Numbered from the stretch's first letter, positions 1-11,412 are shown. The stretch: DNA of 64,000 nt from Corallococcus sp. NCRR (GCF_026965535.1 NZ_CP114039.1:8291461-8355460), one strand, 5' to 3'. Numbers and translations are program-made. Notes: generated by a model not told the origin, from the letters alone.

Positions 1-171
1 CGGGTCGTGGTTGATGCCCAGGAAGCCCAGCTCGCCGCACTTCTTGAACAGCTCCTTGGGGAAGATGCCCGCCCGGTCCCACTCCAGACCGTGGGGCGCC
101 ATCTCCTTCTCCACGAAGGCGCGAACCGACCTGCGAAACGCCTCGTGCTCCTCGGTGAACGGGTTGAGCAT
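1..171 (-). CDS. acyl-CoA dehydrogenase, N-terminal fragment (runs off window)
   Basis: Only the first 57 codons are inside the window, read from the ATG at 171-169. They translate to a typical acyl-CoA dehydrogenase N-terminal helical domain: it begins MLNPFTEEHEAFRRSVRAFV and continues with a WDRAGIFPKELF segment and GFLGI. Enzymes of this family oxidise acyl-CoA thioesters to enoyl-CoA using FAD; the substrate cannot be told from this piece. An AAGGA ribosome binding site lies just upstream of the ATG. The gene is divergent from the efflux operon starting at 505. The family call is firm; specificity is unknown. Confidence 0.85.
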   Translation of the reverse strand, partial: MLNPFTEEHEAFRRSVRAFVEKEMAPHGLEWDRAGIFPKELFKKCGELGFLGINHDP

Positions 172-374
172 CGCGAGTCCTTAAGGGGTTGTCCCGCTGT
201 GGGTTGATTCGCGAGTCAATAACAGGCCCCCGCCGTCAGCCACAAGCGACGCCCTGCGTCTCCAGCCCGCCCGACGCCCGCCTTCCTGGTGACGCGGCGC
301 GACGGCAGCGGTGTTGTGAAGAAGTCTGAAGGCCCGGAGAGCAGGCGGCCAACCCCGCGGGATGACTGGAGAGT

Positions 375-399
375 GGATAGTCCGCACTCCGGAGTATCC
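375..399. promoter_or_regulatory. candidate operator upstream of the RND operon
   Basis: GGATAGTCC at 375-383 and GGAGTATCC at 391-399 form an inverted repeat matching at 8 of 9 positions, separated by 7 bases. It sits three bases before a perfect TTGACA hexamer. MarR proteins bind palindromes near promoters, and the operon encodes a MarR protein, so autoregulation is a reasonable inference. No binding data are available. Confidence 0.35.
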
Positions 400-401
400 T
401 C

Positions 402-429
402 TTGACAGATAATCGAGCGTCGGTAATTT
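402..429 (+). promoter_or_regulatory. candidate sigma-70 promoter of the RND operon
   Basis: A perfect -35 hexamer TTGACA lies at 402-407. It is followed after 16 bases by TAATTT (424-429), a weak -10 match. The adaptor gene starts 75 bases further on. Confidence 0.35.
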
Positions 430-504
430 CTAGCCCACAAAGAATTAGCCGGAGCAGGAGCCAGGGCGGGTGTCCCGCCGGCGACCCGGCAGGAGTTCGG
501 ACGC

Positions 505-1605
505 GTGAATCAGCGAATCTTGGCTGCCGTGGTGGCCGTGGCGGTGTCGACGGCGGGGTGCTCGAAGGCGGGCGCGGAGAAGGCGCAGCTTCCGACGCAG
601 CAGGAAGGCTCCAACGCGCTGGGCGTCAAGGCCATCACCCCGGCCACGGAGCTGGAGCAGAACGTGACGCGCGTCACGGGCCAGGTCCGCTCCAAGCAGG
701 AGGCCGTCCTGGGCCCCCAGGCGACGGGCACGCTCGCGAAGGTGAACGTCCGGGTGGGCGACAAGGTGAAGAAGGGCGACGTGCTGGCGCAGCTGGACAC
801 GTCCAACGTGGCCATCGCGGTGGACCAGGCGAAGGCGGCCAAGGACATGGCGGAGGCCGCGCTGCAGCTGGCCACCAGCAACCTGGAGCGCACCCGCAAG
901 GTCGCCGAGTCCGGCGGCGTCGCGGCCAACGCGCTGGAGCAGGTGGAGATCGGCCAGAAGCAGGCCGCGGCCCAGGCGGCCCAGGCGGGCGCGGCCTACC
1001 GGCTGGCGCTGGAGAACCTGCGCGACCACAGCATCGTGGCGCCCTTCAACGGCATCATCACCGCGCGCACCAAGAACGTGGGTGACTCGGTGGCGATGAC
1101 GCCCTCCACCCCGGTGTTCTCCATCGTGGACACGGACGGGCTGGAGATCCGGATGATGGTGCCGGAGTCCGTCATCGACACCGTGACGCCGGGCACCGTG
1201 ACGCCGGGCACCGTGAACCCCAGCGGCATGCGCTTCGAGGCGAAGGTGGCCAACGTGGGCGCCGTCATCGACGCGCAGAGCCGCACCGTGGAGGTGCTGG
1301 CGGACGTGACGGGCAAGACGGACCACCCGCTGCGCCCCGGCGCGCTGGTGGAGATGGACTTCTCCAAGGCCGCGGGTGACGCGGGCAACGGCCTGTTCCT
1401 GCCGGCGCAGGCCGTCAGCAGCAAGGGCCAGGACGGCTTCGTGTGGGTGGTGCAGGACGGCACCGTGCGCAAGCGCGACGTGCGCGTGCAGCGCGTGCTG
1501 CCGGGCTACGTGAAGGTGCTGCAGGGCCTGACGGCGGAGGAGCGCGTGCTCGCCGACGCCTCGCTGGACGTCAAGGAGGGGACCGCCGTGCGCGTCGCGC
1601 AGTAG
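505..1605 (+). CDS. RND efflux periplasmic adaptor lipoprotein (HlyD/AcrA family)
   Basis: This 366-residue membrane fusion protein should link the inner-membrane pump encoded next to it to an outer-membrane channel. The GTG start at 505 follows AGGAG at 491-495. A lipoprotein signal ends in STAGC (Cys19), so the adaptor is probably lipid-anchored. A lipoyl-like half-motif, a helical hairpin rich in Ala/Gln (about residues 100-165), and a second lipoyl half around LRDHSIVAPFNGIITA are followed by beta-barrel and membrane-proximal domains. A 15-bp tandem duplication at 1180-1209 gives VTPGTVTPGT. The pump gene begins 38 bases downstream. The family is clear; the exported substrate is not. Confidence 0.92.
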   Translation: MNQRILAAVVAVAVSTAGCSKAGAEKAQLPTQQEGSNALGVKAITPATELEQNVTRVTGQVRSKQEAVLGPQATGTLAKVNVRVGDKVKKGDVLAQLDTSNVAIAVDQAKAAKDMAEAALQLATSNLERTRKVAESGGVAANALEQVEIGQKQAAAQAAQAGAAYRLALENLRDHSIVAPFNGIITARTKNVGDSVAMTPSTPVFSIVDTDGLEIRMMVPESVIDTVTPGTVTPGTVNPSGMRFEAKVANVGAVIDAQSRTVEVLADVTGKTDHPLRPGALVEMDFSKAAGDAGNGLFLPAQAVSSKGQDGFVWVVQDGTVRKRDVRVQRVLPGYVKVLQGLTAEERVLADASLDVKEGTAVRVAQ

Positions 1606-1643
1606 CGGTCCTTCCCCTCCCCTCTTCTTTCCTGGGTACCTGA

Positions 1644-4795
<3,152 letters not shown>

Positions 4796-4796
<1 letters not shown>

Positions 4797-5359
4797 TGCG
4801 CCGCCCCACCTCCATCACCTCCCCCTCGGAGTCCGAAGTGCGCTCCGAGGGGAAGGACGAGGCCCCCGACGAGAAGGCCGTGATGGAGCGCCTGCTCCAG
4901 GAAGGGGACCAGTCCACGCCGGACTCGCGCCGCTTCATGGGGCTCATCCGGGAGCTGGCCCACTTCCGCTCCCTGAGGGACCCGCTGGCGAGCCTCTGCG
5001 ACGACATGCGGCTGACCCCCACCCAGGTGCACGCGCTCGGGTGGCTGGGCATGGACGGCCCCATCCAGGTGGGCGTGCTGGCGCAGCGCATCGGCATCAC
5101 CAAGAAGACCATCACCGGCGTGGTGGACCGCCTGGAGGACATGGGCATGGTGGAGCGCGGCCGGGACGCGGAGGACCGCCGCGCCGTCACCGCGAAGCTC
5201 ACCGAGCGGGGATGTGAAATCTACAAGGTCATCCAGCTGATGACGGACGCGGGCATCCGGCGGTTGATGGGCCTGCTTCCCGAGGATGACCGCGAGGCGC
5301 TGTTCGGCATCATCGAGCGGATGCTCGCCCGGATGAAGGCCGGCGCCCCGCCGCGCTGA
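4796..5359 (+). CDS. MarR family transcriptional regulator
   Basis: This 187-residue protein carries a winged helix-turn-helix. The recognition part reads LAQRIGITKKTITGVVDRLE, followed by the wing region MGMVERGRDAEDRRAVTAKLT, the MarR signature with its conserved Asp/Arg pair. The 45-residue N-terminal extension is charged and probably disordered. Its ATG overlaps the pump stop by 4 bases, so translation is coupled. Being last in the RND operon, it most likely represses or tunes that operon; the inverted repeat at 375-399 is a candidate site. Confidence 0.9.
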
Positions 5360-5411
5360 AGACGGCCCCCAGGTGCGTGGACGGGCGCGGGCTGCGACAC
5401 TGCCCGCGCCC

Positions 5412-6515
5412 ATGCTCCCCTCCTTCGTGGCCCTGCTCGGGCTTGGCCTGAGCGCCGCTCCCCCGCCCTCCCCTCCTTCCGCGCCCGCGGTGCTCCACGC
5501 GCAGTGCCGCGCGCACGCGGCGGATCCCTCCAGTCCCTGGGCGCTCGCGCACGGCATGGACCTGGACGGGAAGGCCTTCCGCGCGCGGGACGGCCGCCCG
5601 GCCTCGGACGCCATCGTCGCGGGGTTCCTGCGCCGCGACGCCCCGGACGCGGGGGCCCCGGCCCGCTACTTTTTCGACGCCTTCACCCCGGACGGCACGC
5701 CCGTGGAGCCGCACCCGGCGCTCCAGGTGAAGACCCTCCTGCTCGCGGGCTACCCGCGCTCGCATGCGTTCCCCACGGCGTGGGGCAAGGTGACGCTGCG
5801 GGAGCTGGTGGGCTCGCTCCAGCATGACTTCCGCCCCGCGCTCGCCGCGTCGCCGGAGGGAGCGTGGGCGCTGGACGCGCTGTCACACGTGCTGGAGCCC
5901 GGAGGCTCGTTCGTCAACGGCGCGGGGGAGACGGTGCGCATGGACGCGGTGATGGACACCGCGCTCGCCACGCTGGAGTCCGCGAACGCGGAGCTCGTCC
6001 GGGGCATGAAGGCGGGCCTTCCCCAGGTGCCCAAGAACAAGCAGGGCATCTACGCGCACCCGTGTGGCGGGCTCCACTTCTTCCAGGCCGTCGCGGGCTG
6101 GGCGCGCTTCCCCTCCGTGCGCAAGGCGTGGGGCCCCAGGCTGGACGCGCAGGTGGACGTGCTGGTGTACCGGCTGGGCTCGGAGGCGAAACAGTACGAG
6201 GCCGCGCTCACCGCCGCGCCCGCGTACCGCGTCCCGGTGCTGGTGCAGATGGTGAAGTTCCACGGCCACTTCCTGGAGGCGCTGGGACGCTACCGGGACG
6301 AGACGGGCTGGAAGCCCACGCCCGCGCAGGCCCGCGCGGTGGCGGAGGCCAGGGCCGCGCTGGAGCACGCCACGCTCAGGCTGGAGGCCACGGGCGCCTT
6401 CCGCGACACGGAGGCGCTGGCCAGGACGCAGCCCCAGCTCGCCCTGGACCTGGTGGGCGATGCGTGCCACGCGGCGCGCGGCTGGGACCTGTGGGCCTCC
6501 GCGAAGGCCCGTTGA
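5412..6515 (+). CDS. secreted protein of unknown function
   Basis: I do not recognise this protein. The ATG at 5412 (367 residues) is preferred to an upstream start at 5373 because it begins directly with a signal peptide: MLPSFVALLGLGLSA, then a Pro-rich cleavage region. The mature part is mostly helical, with a few His and Cys (YAHPCGGLHFFQ, VKFHGHFLE, VGDACHAARGW) that could form a metal or haem site, but no known motif is complete. It follows the MarR gene by 52 bases and is convergent with the FAAL gene, so its link to the efflux operon is uncertain. Confidence 0.7.
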   Translation: MLPSFVALLGLGLSAAPPPSPPSAPAVLHAQCRAHAADPSSPWALAHGMDLDGKAFRARDGRPASDAIVAGFLRRDAPDAGAPARYFFDAFTPDGTPVEPHPALQVKTLLLAGYPRSHAFPTAWGKVTLRELVGSLQHDFRPALAASPEGAWALDALSHVLEPGGSFVNGAGETVRMDAVMDTALATLESANAELVRGMKAGLPQVPKNKQGIYAHPCGGLHFFQAVAGWARFPSVRKAWGPRLDAQVDVLVYRLGSEAKQYEAALTAAPAYRVPVLVQMVKFHGHFLEALGRYRDETGWKPTPAQARAVAEARAALEHATLRLEATGAFRDTEALARTQPQLALDLVGDACHAARGWDLWASAKAR

Positions 6516-6518
6516 AAC

Positions 6519-6535
6519 ACGGGCTCAGGGCCCGT
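6519..6535. terminator. small hairpin between convergent genes
   Basis: ACGGGC (6519-6524) pairs with GCCCGT (6530-6535) around a 5-base loop. It straddles the convergent stop codons of the secreted protein and the FAAL gene. There is no clear T-run, so terminator function is tentative. Confidence 0.3.
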
Positions 6536-8276
6536 CCTGACGCTGGCCTCCCGGCTTGAGCTTCAGGAGCCCCGCGGAGAGCGCCGCCTTCCCGGAGGCC
6601 ATCCACCGGCGGCCCCGCTGCCGCGCGACCATCACCGAGCCCAGCACCAGCCGCTGCGCGCGCATCTGGAGCAGGTCCGCGCGCAGCTCCATGGGCGTCA
6701 CGGTGCGGATGCGGCCCTGCTCGTAGGCCTCGGTGATGGCGCGACGCTGGAGCTTGCCGCTGCTCGTCTTCTGGAGCTGGCCGTAGCGGATGAAGAGGAC
6801 GTCCTCTTGCGCGAGCGTCACGCCCACCGTCTCCAGCACCGACTGGCAGACCTGCTTGCGGCTGTGCTCCAGGCGCTCCAGCGCGGACGGGTGGTTCACC
6901 TCCGCCAGCACCACCAGGCGCCCCTTCACCTGGATGACGGCGGTGCGGCCCGGGCGGATGAAGGAGAGCCGCTCCACGGCCTGCTCGAAGTCCGCGGAGA
7001 AGAAGCTCTGGCCGTTCACCTTGATGCGGTCGTTGATGCGCCCGGTGATGAAGAGTTCGCCCTCCTTCTGGAAGCCCAGGTCGCCCGTGGCGTAGAAGCC
7101 GTCCTCGCCGCGCAGGGGCCGGTCGTCCAGGTAGTACGACGGCGCCAGGCTGCCGCCGCGCAGCTCGATTTCTCCCATCTCACCCTCGCCGCACGGGTGG
7201 CCGTCCTCCGCGCGCAGCCGCACCTCGAACTCCGTCAGCGGGCGGCCCACGGAGATGGCCGGCTGGCCATTGGGCGCGGTGATGACGCGCACCGTCTGGC
7301 GCGGCGGCACGCTCGCGACCATCAGCACCGTCTCCGCCATGCCGTAGCAGGGCATGAACACGTCGCGCTTGAGACCGCACGGGGCGAGGATGTCCAGGAA
7401 CTGCTCCAGGTTGGGGATGTTGATGGGCTCGCTGCCCAGGTAGATGCTCTGCACGCGCGACAGGTCCAACCGCTTCAGGTCGTCCGCGTCCGCCGACTTG
7501 AGCGACTTCAGCGCGTAGTCGATGGCGAAGTTGGGGATGACGGAGCCCATCACCTTCTCGGTGGAGATGAGCTCCAGCCAGCCCAGGGGGTCCATCAGGA
7601 ATGACGCGGGCTGGGACAACAGCAGATCGTTGCCCACCGTGATGCAGGTGAGCAGCCCGCCGATGAGCCCCATGTCGTGGTAGAGCGGCAGCCAGCTCGT
7701 CACCCGGTCCTCGGCCGTGCGGCCGTCGTGCCGGATGATCATCCGCAGGTTCGCGGCCAGGTTCTCGTGGGTGATGGGCACGCCCTTGGGGAACGACGTG
7801 GACCCCGACGAGAACTGCACGAACGCCAGCTCCCCGGGCGCCACCTGGCGCAGCGTCACACCGGGACGCTTCGCGCCCGCGGGCTGCAACGGCAGGCGCT
7901 CCAGCGGCAGCTCCAGTCCGGACAGGCCAGGCACGTCCAGGATGAGCCGCGCGTCATAGCGCTCGCGGATGCGCGCGAGGAAGTCCCGGTAGGGCCCCTT
8001 CGGCGTGCTCAGGATGTACGGCTTCACGGACAGGGGCACCGCGCCCAGCTCCATCAGTCCCAGGAAGGCGAAGATGACGGACGATGAGGTCTCGAAGGGC
8101 AGCACCACGCGCGTGCCCGGCCCCACGCCGCGCGCGCGGAAGTGCTCCGCCGCCCCGGCCACGCGAGCAGCGAACTCCCGGTAGGGCACGAACTCCGGCG
8201 GCCCGACGAAGTCGTCGTAGAGAAACAGGCCGCGCCGCGGATCCGTCGATTCCAGCCTCTGGATGATGTCGAGCAT
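6525..8276 (-). CDS. fatty acyl-AMP ligase (FAAL-type acyl-ACP synthetase)
   Basis: This 583-residue adenylate-forming enzyme has the P-loop motif FSSGSTSFPKGVPITHEN, the WLPLYHDMGLIGG segment typical of FAALs rather than classical acyl-CoA ligases, the YGMAETVLMVAS core, the YATGDLGF motif and a C-terminal lobe ending with a QKTSSGKLQRR Lys motif. FAALs form fatty acyl-AMP and pass the acyl chain to an acyl carrier protein. It is the last gene of the minus-strand run that begins with an ACP gene at 11328, and starts 30 bases after the alpha/beta hydrolase gene. It therefore probably loads that ACP. About 40 C-terminal residues after the catalytic Lys are basic and extra. Confidence 0.9.
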   Translation of the reverse strand: MLDIIQRLESTDPRRGLFLYDDFVGPPEFVPYREFAARVAGAAEHFRARGVGPGTRVVLPFETSSSVIFAFLGLMELGAVPLSVKPYILSTPKGPYRDFLARIRERYDARLILDVPGLSGLELPLERLPLQPAGAKRPGVTLRQVAPGELAFVQFSSGSTSFPKGVPITHENLAANLRMIIRHDGRTAEDRVTSWLPLYHDMGLIGGLLTCITVGNDLLLSQPASFLMDPLGWLELISTEKVMGSVIPNFAIDYALKSLKSADADDLKRLDLSRVQSIYLGSEPINIPNLEQFLDILAPCGLKRDVFMPCYGMAETVLMVASVPPRQTVRVITAPNGQPAISVGRPLTEFEVRLRAEDGHPCGEGEMGEIELRGGSLAPSYYLDDRPLRGEDGFYATGDLGFQKEGELFITGRINDRIKVNGQSFFSADFEQAVERLSFIRPGRTAVIQVKGRLVVLAEVNHPSALERLEHSRKQVCQSVLETVGVTLAQEDVLFIRYGQLQKTSSGKLQRRAITEAYEQGRIRTVTPMELRADLLQMRAQRLVLGSVMVARQRGRRWMASGKAALSAGLLKLKPGGQRQDGP

Positions 8277-8306
8277 GCGAAAAGCCTCCCTTCCCCTGCG
8301 GGTTCT

Positions 8307-9224
8307 TCAGTGCGAAGGCGCCACCTGGCGCATCCATGCGAGCACGCGGGGCAACACCTCCGCGCGGGCGCGCTCTCCGCGCACCACGTCGAAGTGGCCC
8401 GCGTCCCAGCTCAGCCCCTGCGCGCGCCCCAGGACGAACAGGTCCTTGTGGGCGCTGCCCAGGTGGCTCACCAGCTTCTGCGCGCGCTGCGGTGACGCAT
8501 GGAACACGTCCGCCGCGCCCACGCCCGCGAACACCGGCAGCGTCACGTTGCCGAGCGCGCTCCAGTAGTCCGTCGCGCCGTCCGCGCTGCGGAACGCGCC
8601 CGTGGGCGCCCAGTCCGTGAACTGCCGCATCACGCCCGCCGGTTCGTCCCAGGGCCCCTGCTTCAGCGCCTTCGCCGGGAAGCGCCCCAACACGCCCGCC
8701 ACCGCGGAGGAGAACCCCAGCTGGAAGCGCTTCTTGAACCCGCCGTCGCTGTAGTCGTTCACCGCCGAGGACAGCGTGCACACGCCGGACAGCGACGCCT
8801 GGAGCGAGGGGTCCACCCCCAGGGCCGCCAGCGCCGCGTAGCCCGCCATGCTGTGGGCCAGGAGGAACAGCGGCCCCGTGTGGCGCGCGCGCACCGCCCG
8901 CACCAGGTCCGGGATGTCGTGGCGCACGTACGTGTCGAAGCTCCAGTCGTACGCGCGCTTCGCCGGCCAGCGGCTCCGGCCATGGCCGCGCAGGGAAGCG
9001 ACGTACGCCACGCAGCCCGCGTCCACGAACGTGCGCGCGGCCCCGTCGCCCTGCCCGCCCAGGAAGAAGCGGCCGTCGGAGAACAGCCCCGGCACGAAGA
9101 GGATGCCGGGCGCGGAGTCCGGCGTCGTGGACAGGCGCGCGTCCACGACGTGCAGCGCGTGCTCCTGGGACGTGGGCACCCAGAACTCCCGCGACGCGAG
9201 CTCCTGCTTCGCGTTCGTGCTCAT
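8307..9224 (-). CDS. alpha/beta hydrolase
   Basis: A 305-residue alpha/beta-hydrolase fold protein. The nucleophile elbow is LLAHSMAGY, with Ser as nucleophile. GVGAADVF probably supplies the acid and WDAGHFDVV the catalytic His near the end. The start is ATG at 9224, which overlaps the thioesterase stop by 4 bases; longer readings upstream lie over the thioesterase gene. Position between a thioesterase and a FAAL suggests hydrolysis or transfer of a fatty acyl ester or thioester. The exact substrate cannot be inferred. Confidence 0.82.
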   Translation of the reverse strand: MSTNAKQELASREFWVPTSQEHALHVVDARLSTTPDSAPGILFVPGLFSDGRFFLGGQGDGAARTFVDAGCVAYVASLRGHGRSRWPAKRAYDWSFDTYVRHDIPDLVRAVRARHTGPLFLLAHSMAGYAALAALGVDPSLQASLSGVCTLSSAVNDYSDGGFKKRFQLGFSSAVAGVLGRFPAKALKQGPWDEPAGVMRQFTDWAPTGAFRSADGATDYWSALGNVTLPVFAGVGAADVFHASPQRAQKLVSHLGSAHKDLFVLGRAQGLSWDAGHFDVVRGERARAEVLPRVLAWMRQVAPSH

Positions 9225-9667
9225 GGAAGCGGCTCCTCGACAGTGGCCGCCGGCGCGCGCGCGGCGTCCAGGAACTGCTGCAGCGACGCGAGCGACCGGG
9301 CCCTCGCGTCCAGGAAGGCCACGCTCACCAGCGCCTCCACCGCCACCGGCCCGTCCGCCGCCAGGAACACGCGCTGACGAAAGCGCGCGCGGTAGTTGAG
9401 GCCGTCCGGCTCCAGCTCGTCCGCCGCCGGCGACTCCAGCTCCGTGTGCACCACCACGTCGCCCGGGGGAATCTCCCGGCGGTAGTCCACCTCCACGCGC
9501 GACACCACGGCCACCACCGGCCCCCCGCGCGTCAGCCCCTGCCGCTCCAGCCACGCCCAACGGCCGGCCTCCAGGTACTCCAGCGTGGTGGCGTTGTTCA
9601 CGTGCCCCAGGATGTCCAGGTCATTGGGACGCACGCGCAGCGTGAGCGACGACTCTTCGAAGTGCAC
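9221..9667 (-). CDS. hotdog-fold acyl thioesterase (4HBT family)
   Basis: This 148-residue single hotdog domain contains the active-site pattern RPNDLDILGHVNNATTLEYLE, with the Asp/His/Asn arrangement of 4-hydroxybenzoyl-CoA and acyl-ACP thioesterases. It should cleave acyl-CoA or acyl-ACP. Within the ACP/desaturase/FAAL locus, release of the modified acyl chain from the ACP is the likeliest role (inference from context). Its start is 40 bases after the phosphopantetheinyl transferase gene; its end overlaps the hydrolase start. Confidence 0.87.
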   Translation of the reverse strand: MHFEESSLTLRVRPNDLDILGHVNNATTLEYLEAGRWAWLERQGLTRGGPVVAVVSRVEVDYRREIPPGDVVVHTELESPAADELEPDGLNYRARFRQRVFLAADGPVAVEALVSVAFLDARARSLASLQQFLDAARAPAATVEEPLP

Positions 9668-9707
9668 GGGGGATGTCCTTCGGCTGCCGGGGGGATGACA
9701 GCGATTT

Positions 9708-10073
9708 TCAGGGGGACGGAGCGCGCGTCACGATGACCACCGTCGAGACGAACCCTCCGCTATGCGACAGCGAGACTGCGACCTGCAGGCCCTCGCGCGC
9801 CAGGTGCGCCGCGAGCGTGCCGTGAAACCGGAAGCGCGGCGCGTGCCGGGCGTCGTGGACGAGCTCGGCGTCCGTCCAGAACCAGCCGGCGACCGCGGGC
9901 AGCGCCTTGAAGAGGGCCTCCTTCGCGCTGAAGCCCGCCGCCAGGCTCTGCTCCGGGTCCGCCGCGCGCTCGAAGTGGGCGAGCTCCGCGGCGGTGAAGA
10001 AGACGTCCGGCTCCCGCAGGGCCCGTGCGGCCTCCAGCTCCGAGACGGCCTGGAGGTCGTGGCCCAGGCCCAT
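9708..10073 (-). CDS. AcpS-type 4'-phosphopantetheinyl transferase
   Basis: A 121-residue holo-ACP-synthase-like protein. It begins MGLGHDLQAVSELEAA (GxD metal-binding motif, Asp6), contains GFSAKEALFKAL (the Lys51/Glu52 signature) and ends with VSLSHSGGFVSTVVI. It transfers phosphopantetheine from CoA to a carrier-protein serine. The start shares one base with the stop of the desaturase-like gene (TGATG), so it is translated together with the ACP and desaturase. It may be dedicated to the ACP two genes upstream rather than to general fatty acid synthesis. Confidence 0.87.
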   Translation of the reverse strand: MGLGHDLQAVSELEAARALREPDVFFTAAELAHFERAADPEQSLAAGFSAKEALFKALPAVAGWFWTDAELVHDARHAPRFRFHGTLAAHLAREGLQVAVSLSHSGGFVSTVVIVTRAPSP

Positions 10074-11035
10074 CAGCACCCGACGAGGTCCATCCAGGTG
10101 TCCTCCACCTCGTCGCGCGAGTTCACCGTGATGCCGGTGATGCGCTTGAGCGCGTGGAAGATGAGCTGCTCCTTCTTGCGCAGCGCGTCCGGAGCGTAGA
10201 AGCCCTCGCGGTGCTCCAGCTGATCCCACCAGTTGACGTGGGTGTCGCGAGACTCCACGCGCTCGCGCTTGCTGCCGTGCACCTCGCCGCCGTCGCGCAG
10301 GAACAGGTGCGCCACCGCGAACGCCTCCTTCGCCTTGTACGCGCCGCTGTCCACCAGCGCCTTGGCGAAGGCGATGAAGTAGTTCATGTGCTGCACTTCG
10401 TCCGCCGCCACCTGCTTGAACAGCGCGCGCAGGCCCGGGTCCTGGACCATCTGCGAGCACTGGCCGTAGTCCACCGCCGCCACCACCTCGGAGATGGACA
10501 GCAGCGTGAGCGTGCGCAGCATGTCGTCGTCGGGGAAGACCTTGCGGAACTCGATGAAGGTGGCGTCGGTGATGGGCTCCAGCTTCAACACCGTGGACAG
10601 GCGGTTGAACGCCGTCTCGTGGTGCGCCTCCTCCTCGTTCCAGTAGCGGCTCCACGTGCCGCACGCCTGCATGATGGCGGCGACGGTGGGGTTCTTCTGC
10701 TCCTGCCACCGGCGGCACTCCAGGTCCGCCAGCCGCTCCAGCCGGTCCGCGCCCGGCTTCGTCGTCAGCTCCGCCCGCCCCGCGTTCCACACCAGGTGCC
10801 GGTCGGCTTCACCCACGTGCGTGAAGTCCACCTGGGCGAGCATCTCCACCACGCTCCAGCGCCGCGACTCGTGCAGGCGCTGCTGCTCCCAGGTGATGTC
10901 CACCAACGACAGGCCCCGCTGGGTGAGGGCTTCGTACAGCTCCGCCTGGATGGCCGGGCGGCCTTCCTGCGGGAGGACCTTCGAGTGGACGGCGGTCGCT
11001 TCTTCGTGCTCGACGCTGCGCGCCAGGACACTCAT
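10073..11035 (-). CDS. diiron acyl-ACP desaturase-like protein
   Basis: This 320-residue ferritin-like protein has the paired iron-binding motifs of soluble acyl-[ACP] desaturases. EEAHH (Glu136, His139) aligns with the plant EENRH motif, and ADEVQH (Glu213, His216) with the second ExxH. A Glu in SISEVVAAVDYG (Glu183) fits the intervening ligand. Such enzymes insert double bonds into acyl chains held on an ACP, needing ferredoxin and O2. It overlaps the ACP gene by 4 bases and the PPTase gene by 1. Family recognition rests on motifs and context. Hydroxylase or decarbonylase-like chemistry is possible in this fold. Confidence 0.8.
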   Translation of the reverse strand: MSVLARSVEHEEATAVHSKVLPQEGRPAIQAELYEALTQRGLSLVDITWEQQRLHESRRWSVVEMLAQVDFTHVGEADRHLVWNAGRAELTTKPGADRLERLADLECRRWQEQKNPTVAAIMQACGTWSRYWNEEEAHHETAFNRLSTVLKLEPITDATFIEFRKVFPDDDMLRTLTLLSISEVVAAVDYGQCSQMVQDPGLRALFKQVAADEVQHMNYFIAFAKALVDSGAYKAKEAFAVAHLFLRDGGEVHGSKRERVESRDTHVNWWDQLEHREGFYAPDALRKKEQLIFHALKRITGITVNSRDEVEDTWMDLVGC

Positions 11036-11328
11036 GCCGACTTCCGCTCCGGGTTCGAGACTTCGCCCATGAACACCGCCAGGACCGAGGACACCGGTGT
11101 GTCCAGGGACAGTGCTGGCAGGCGCACCCTGAGTCCAAAATCCTTACGCAGCCCGTTGGACGTGCGGGCAAAGGCTTCCATCAAGTCCACGCTGTTGGTC
11201 ATGCGCTCCGAGCGTGTAATCAGCGCCGCGAGCGTGAGCTCTTCGGAGAACAACTCTTCTTCCGTGAGACCCACGTTTTCCGCGAACTTCTTCCGGATGT
11301 ATGACTCGAGCTCCTGCGCGTCGGGCAC
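11032..11328 (-). CDS. acyl carrier protein (stand-alone, atypical)
   Basis: A 98-residue protein with a four-helix ACP pattern. The phosphopantetheine attachment Ser is probably Ser46 in MTNSVDLMEAF, where canonical ACPs have DSL. Here Asn replaces the Asp before the Ser and Val the Leu after it. The GTG at 11328 is chosen because GGAAGGAAGG lies 6 bases upstream; a longer reading to 11412 would cover the promoter. It heads the minus-strand operon that continues with the desaturase and its own PPTase. Likely carrier for the fatty acid activated by the FAAL. Confidence 0.78.
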   Translation of the reverse strand: MPDAQELESYIRKKFAENVGLTEEELFSEELTLAALITRSERMTNSVDLMEAFARTSNGLRKDFGLRVRLPALSLDTPVSSVLAVFMGEVSNPERKSA

Positions 11329-11384
11329 GGGGGACCTTCCTTCCCAGGGCTTGAAAGTCGATTTCCCAGTCAGAAAACAGGAAA

Positions 11385-11412
11385 AGACTAACTGTGACTC
11401 CAGTGCTGTCAA
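11385..11412 (-). promoter_or_regulatory. candidate promoter of the ACP/desaturase/FAAL operon
   Basis: On the minus strand, TTGACA (11412-11407) is followed after 16 bases by TAGTCT (11390-11385), a half match to the -10 consensus. It lies between the terminator of the upstream racemase gene and the ACP start, so the lipid operon probably has its own promoter. Confidence 0.4.

Larger units (their letters stand above)
172..504. other. divergent intergenic region, acyl-CoA dehydrogenase / RND operon
   Basis: This 333-base stretch has no convincing gene. It carries the control region for both flanking genes. The right half holds an imperfect inverted repeat (375-399), a perfect 10-bp palindrome ACTCCGGAGT (386-395) and a candidate sigma-70 promoter (402-429). 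I see nothing distinctive in 172-370. Confidence 0.5.
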
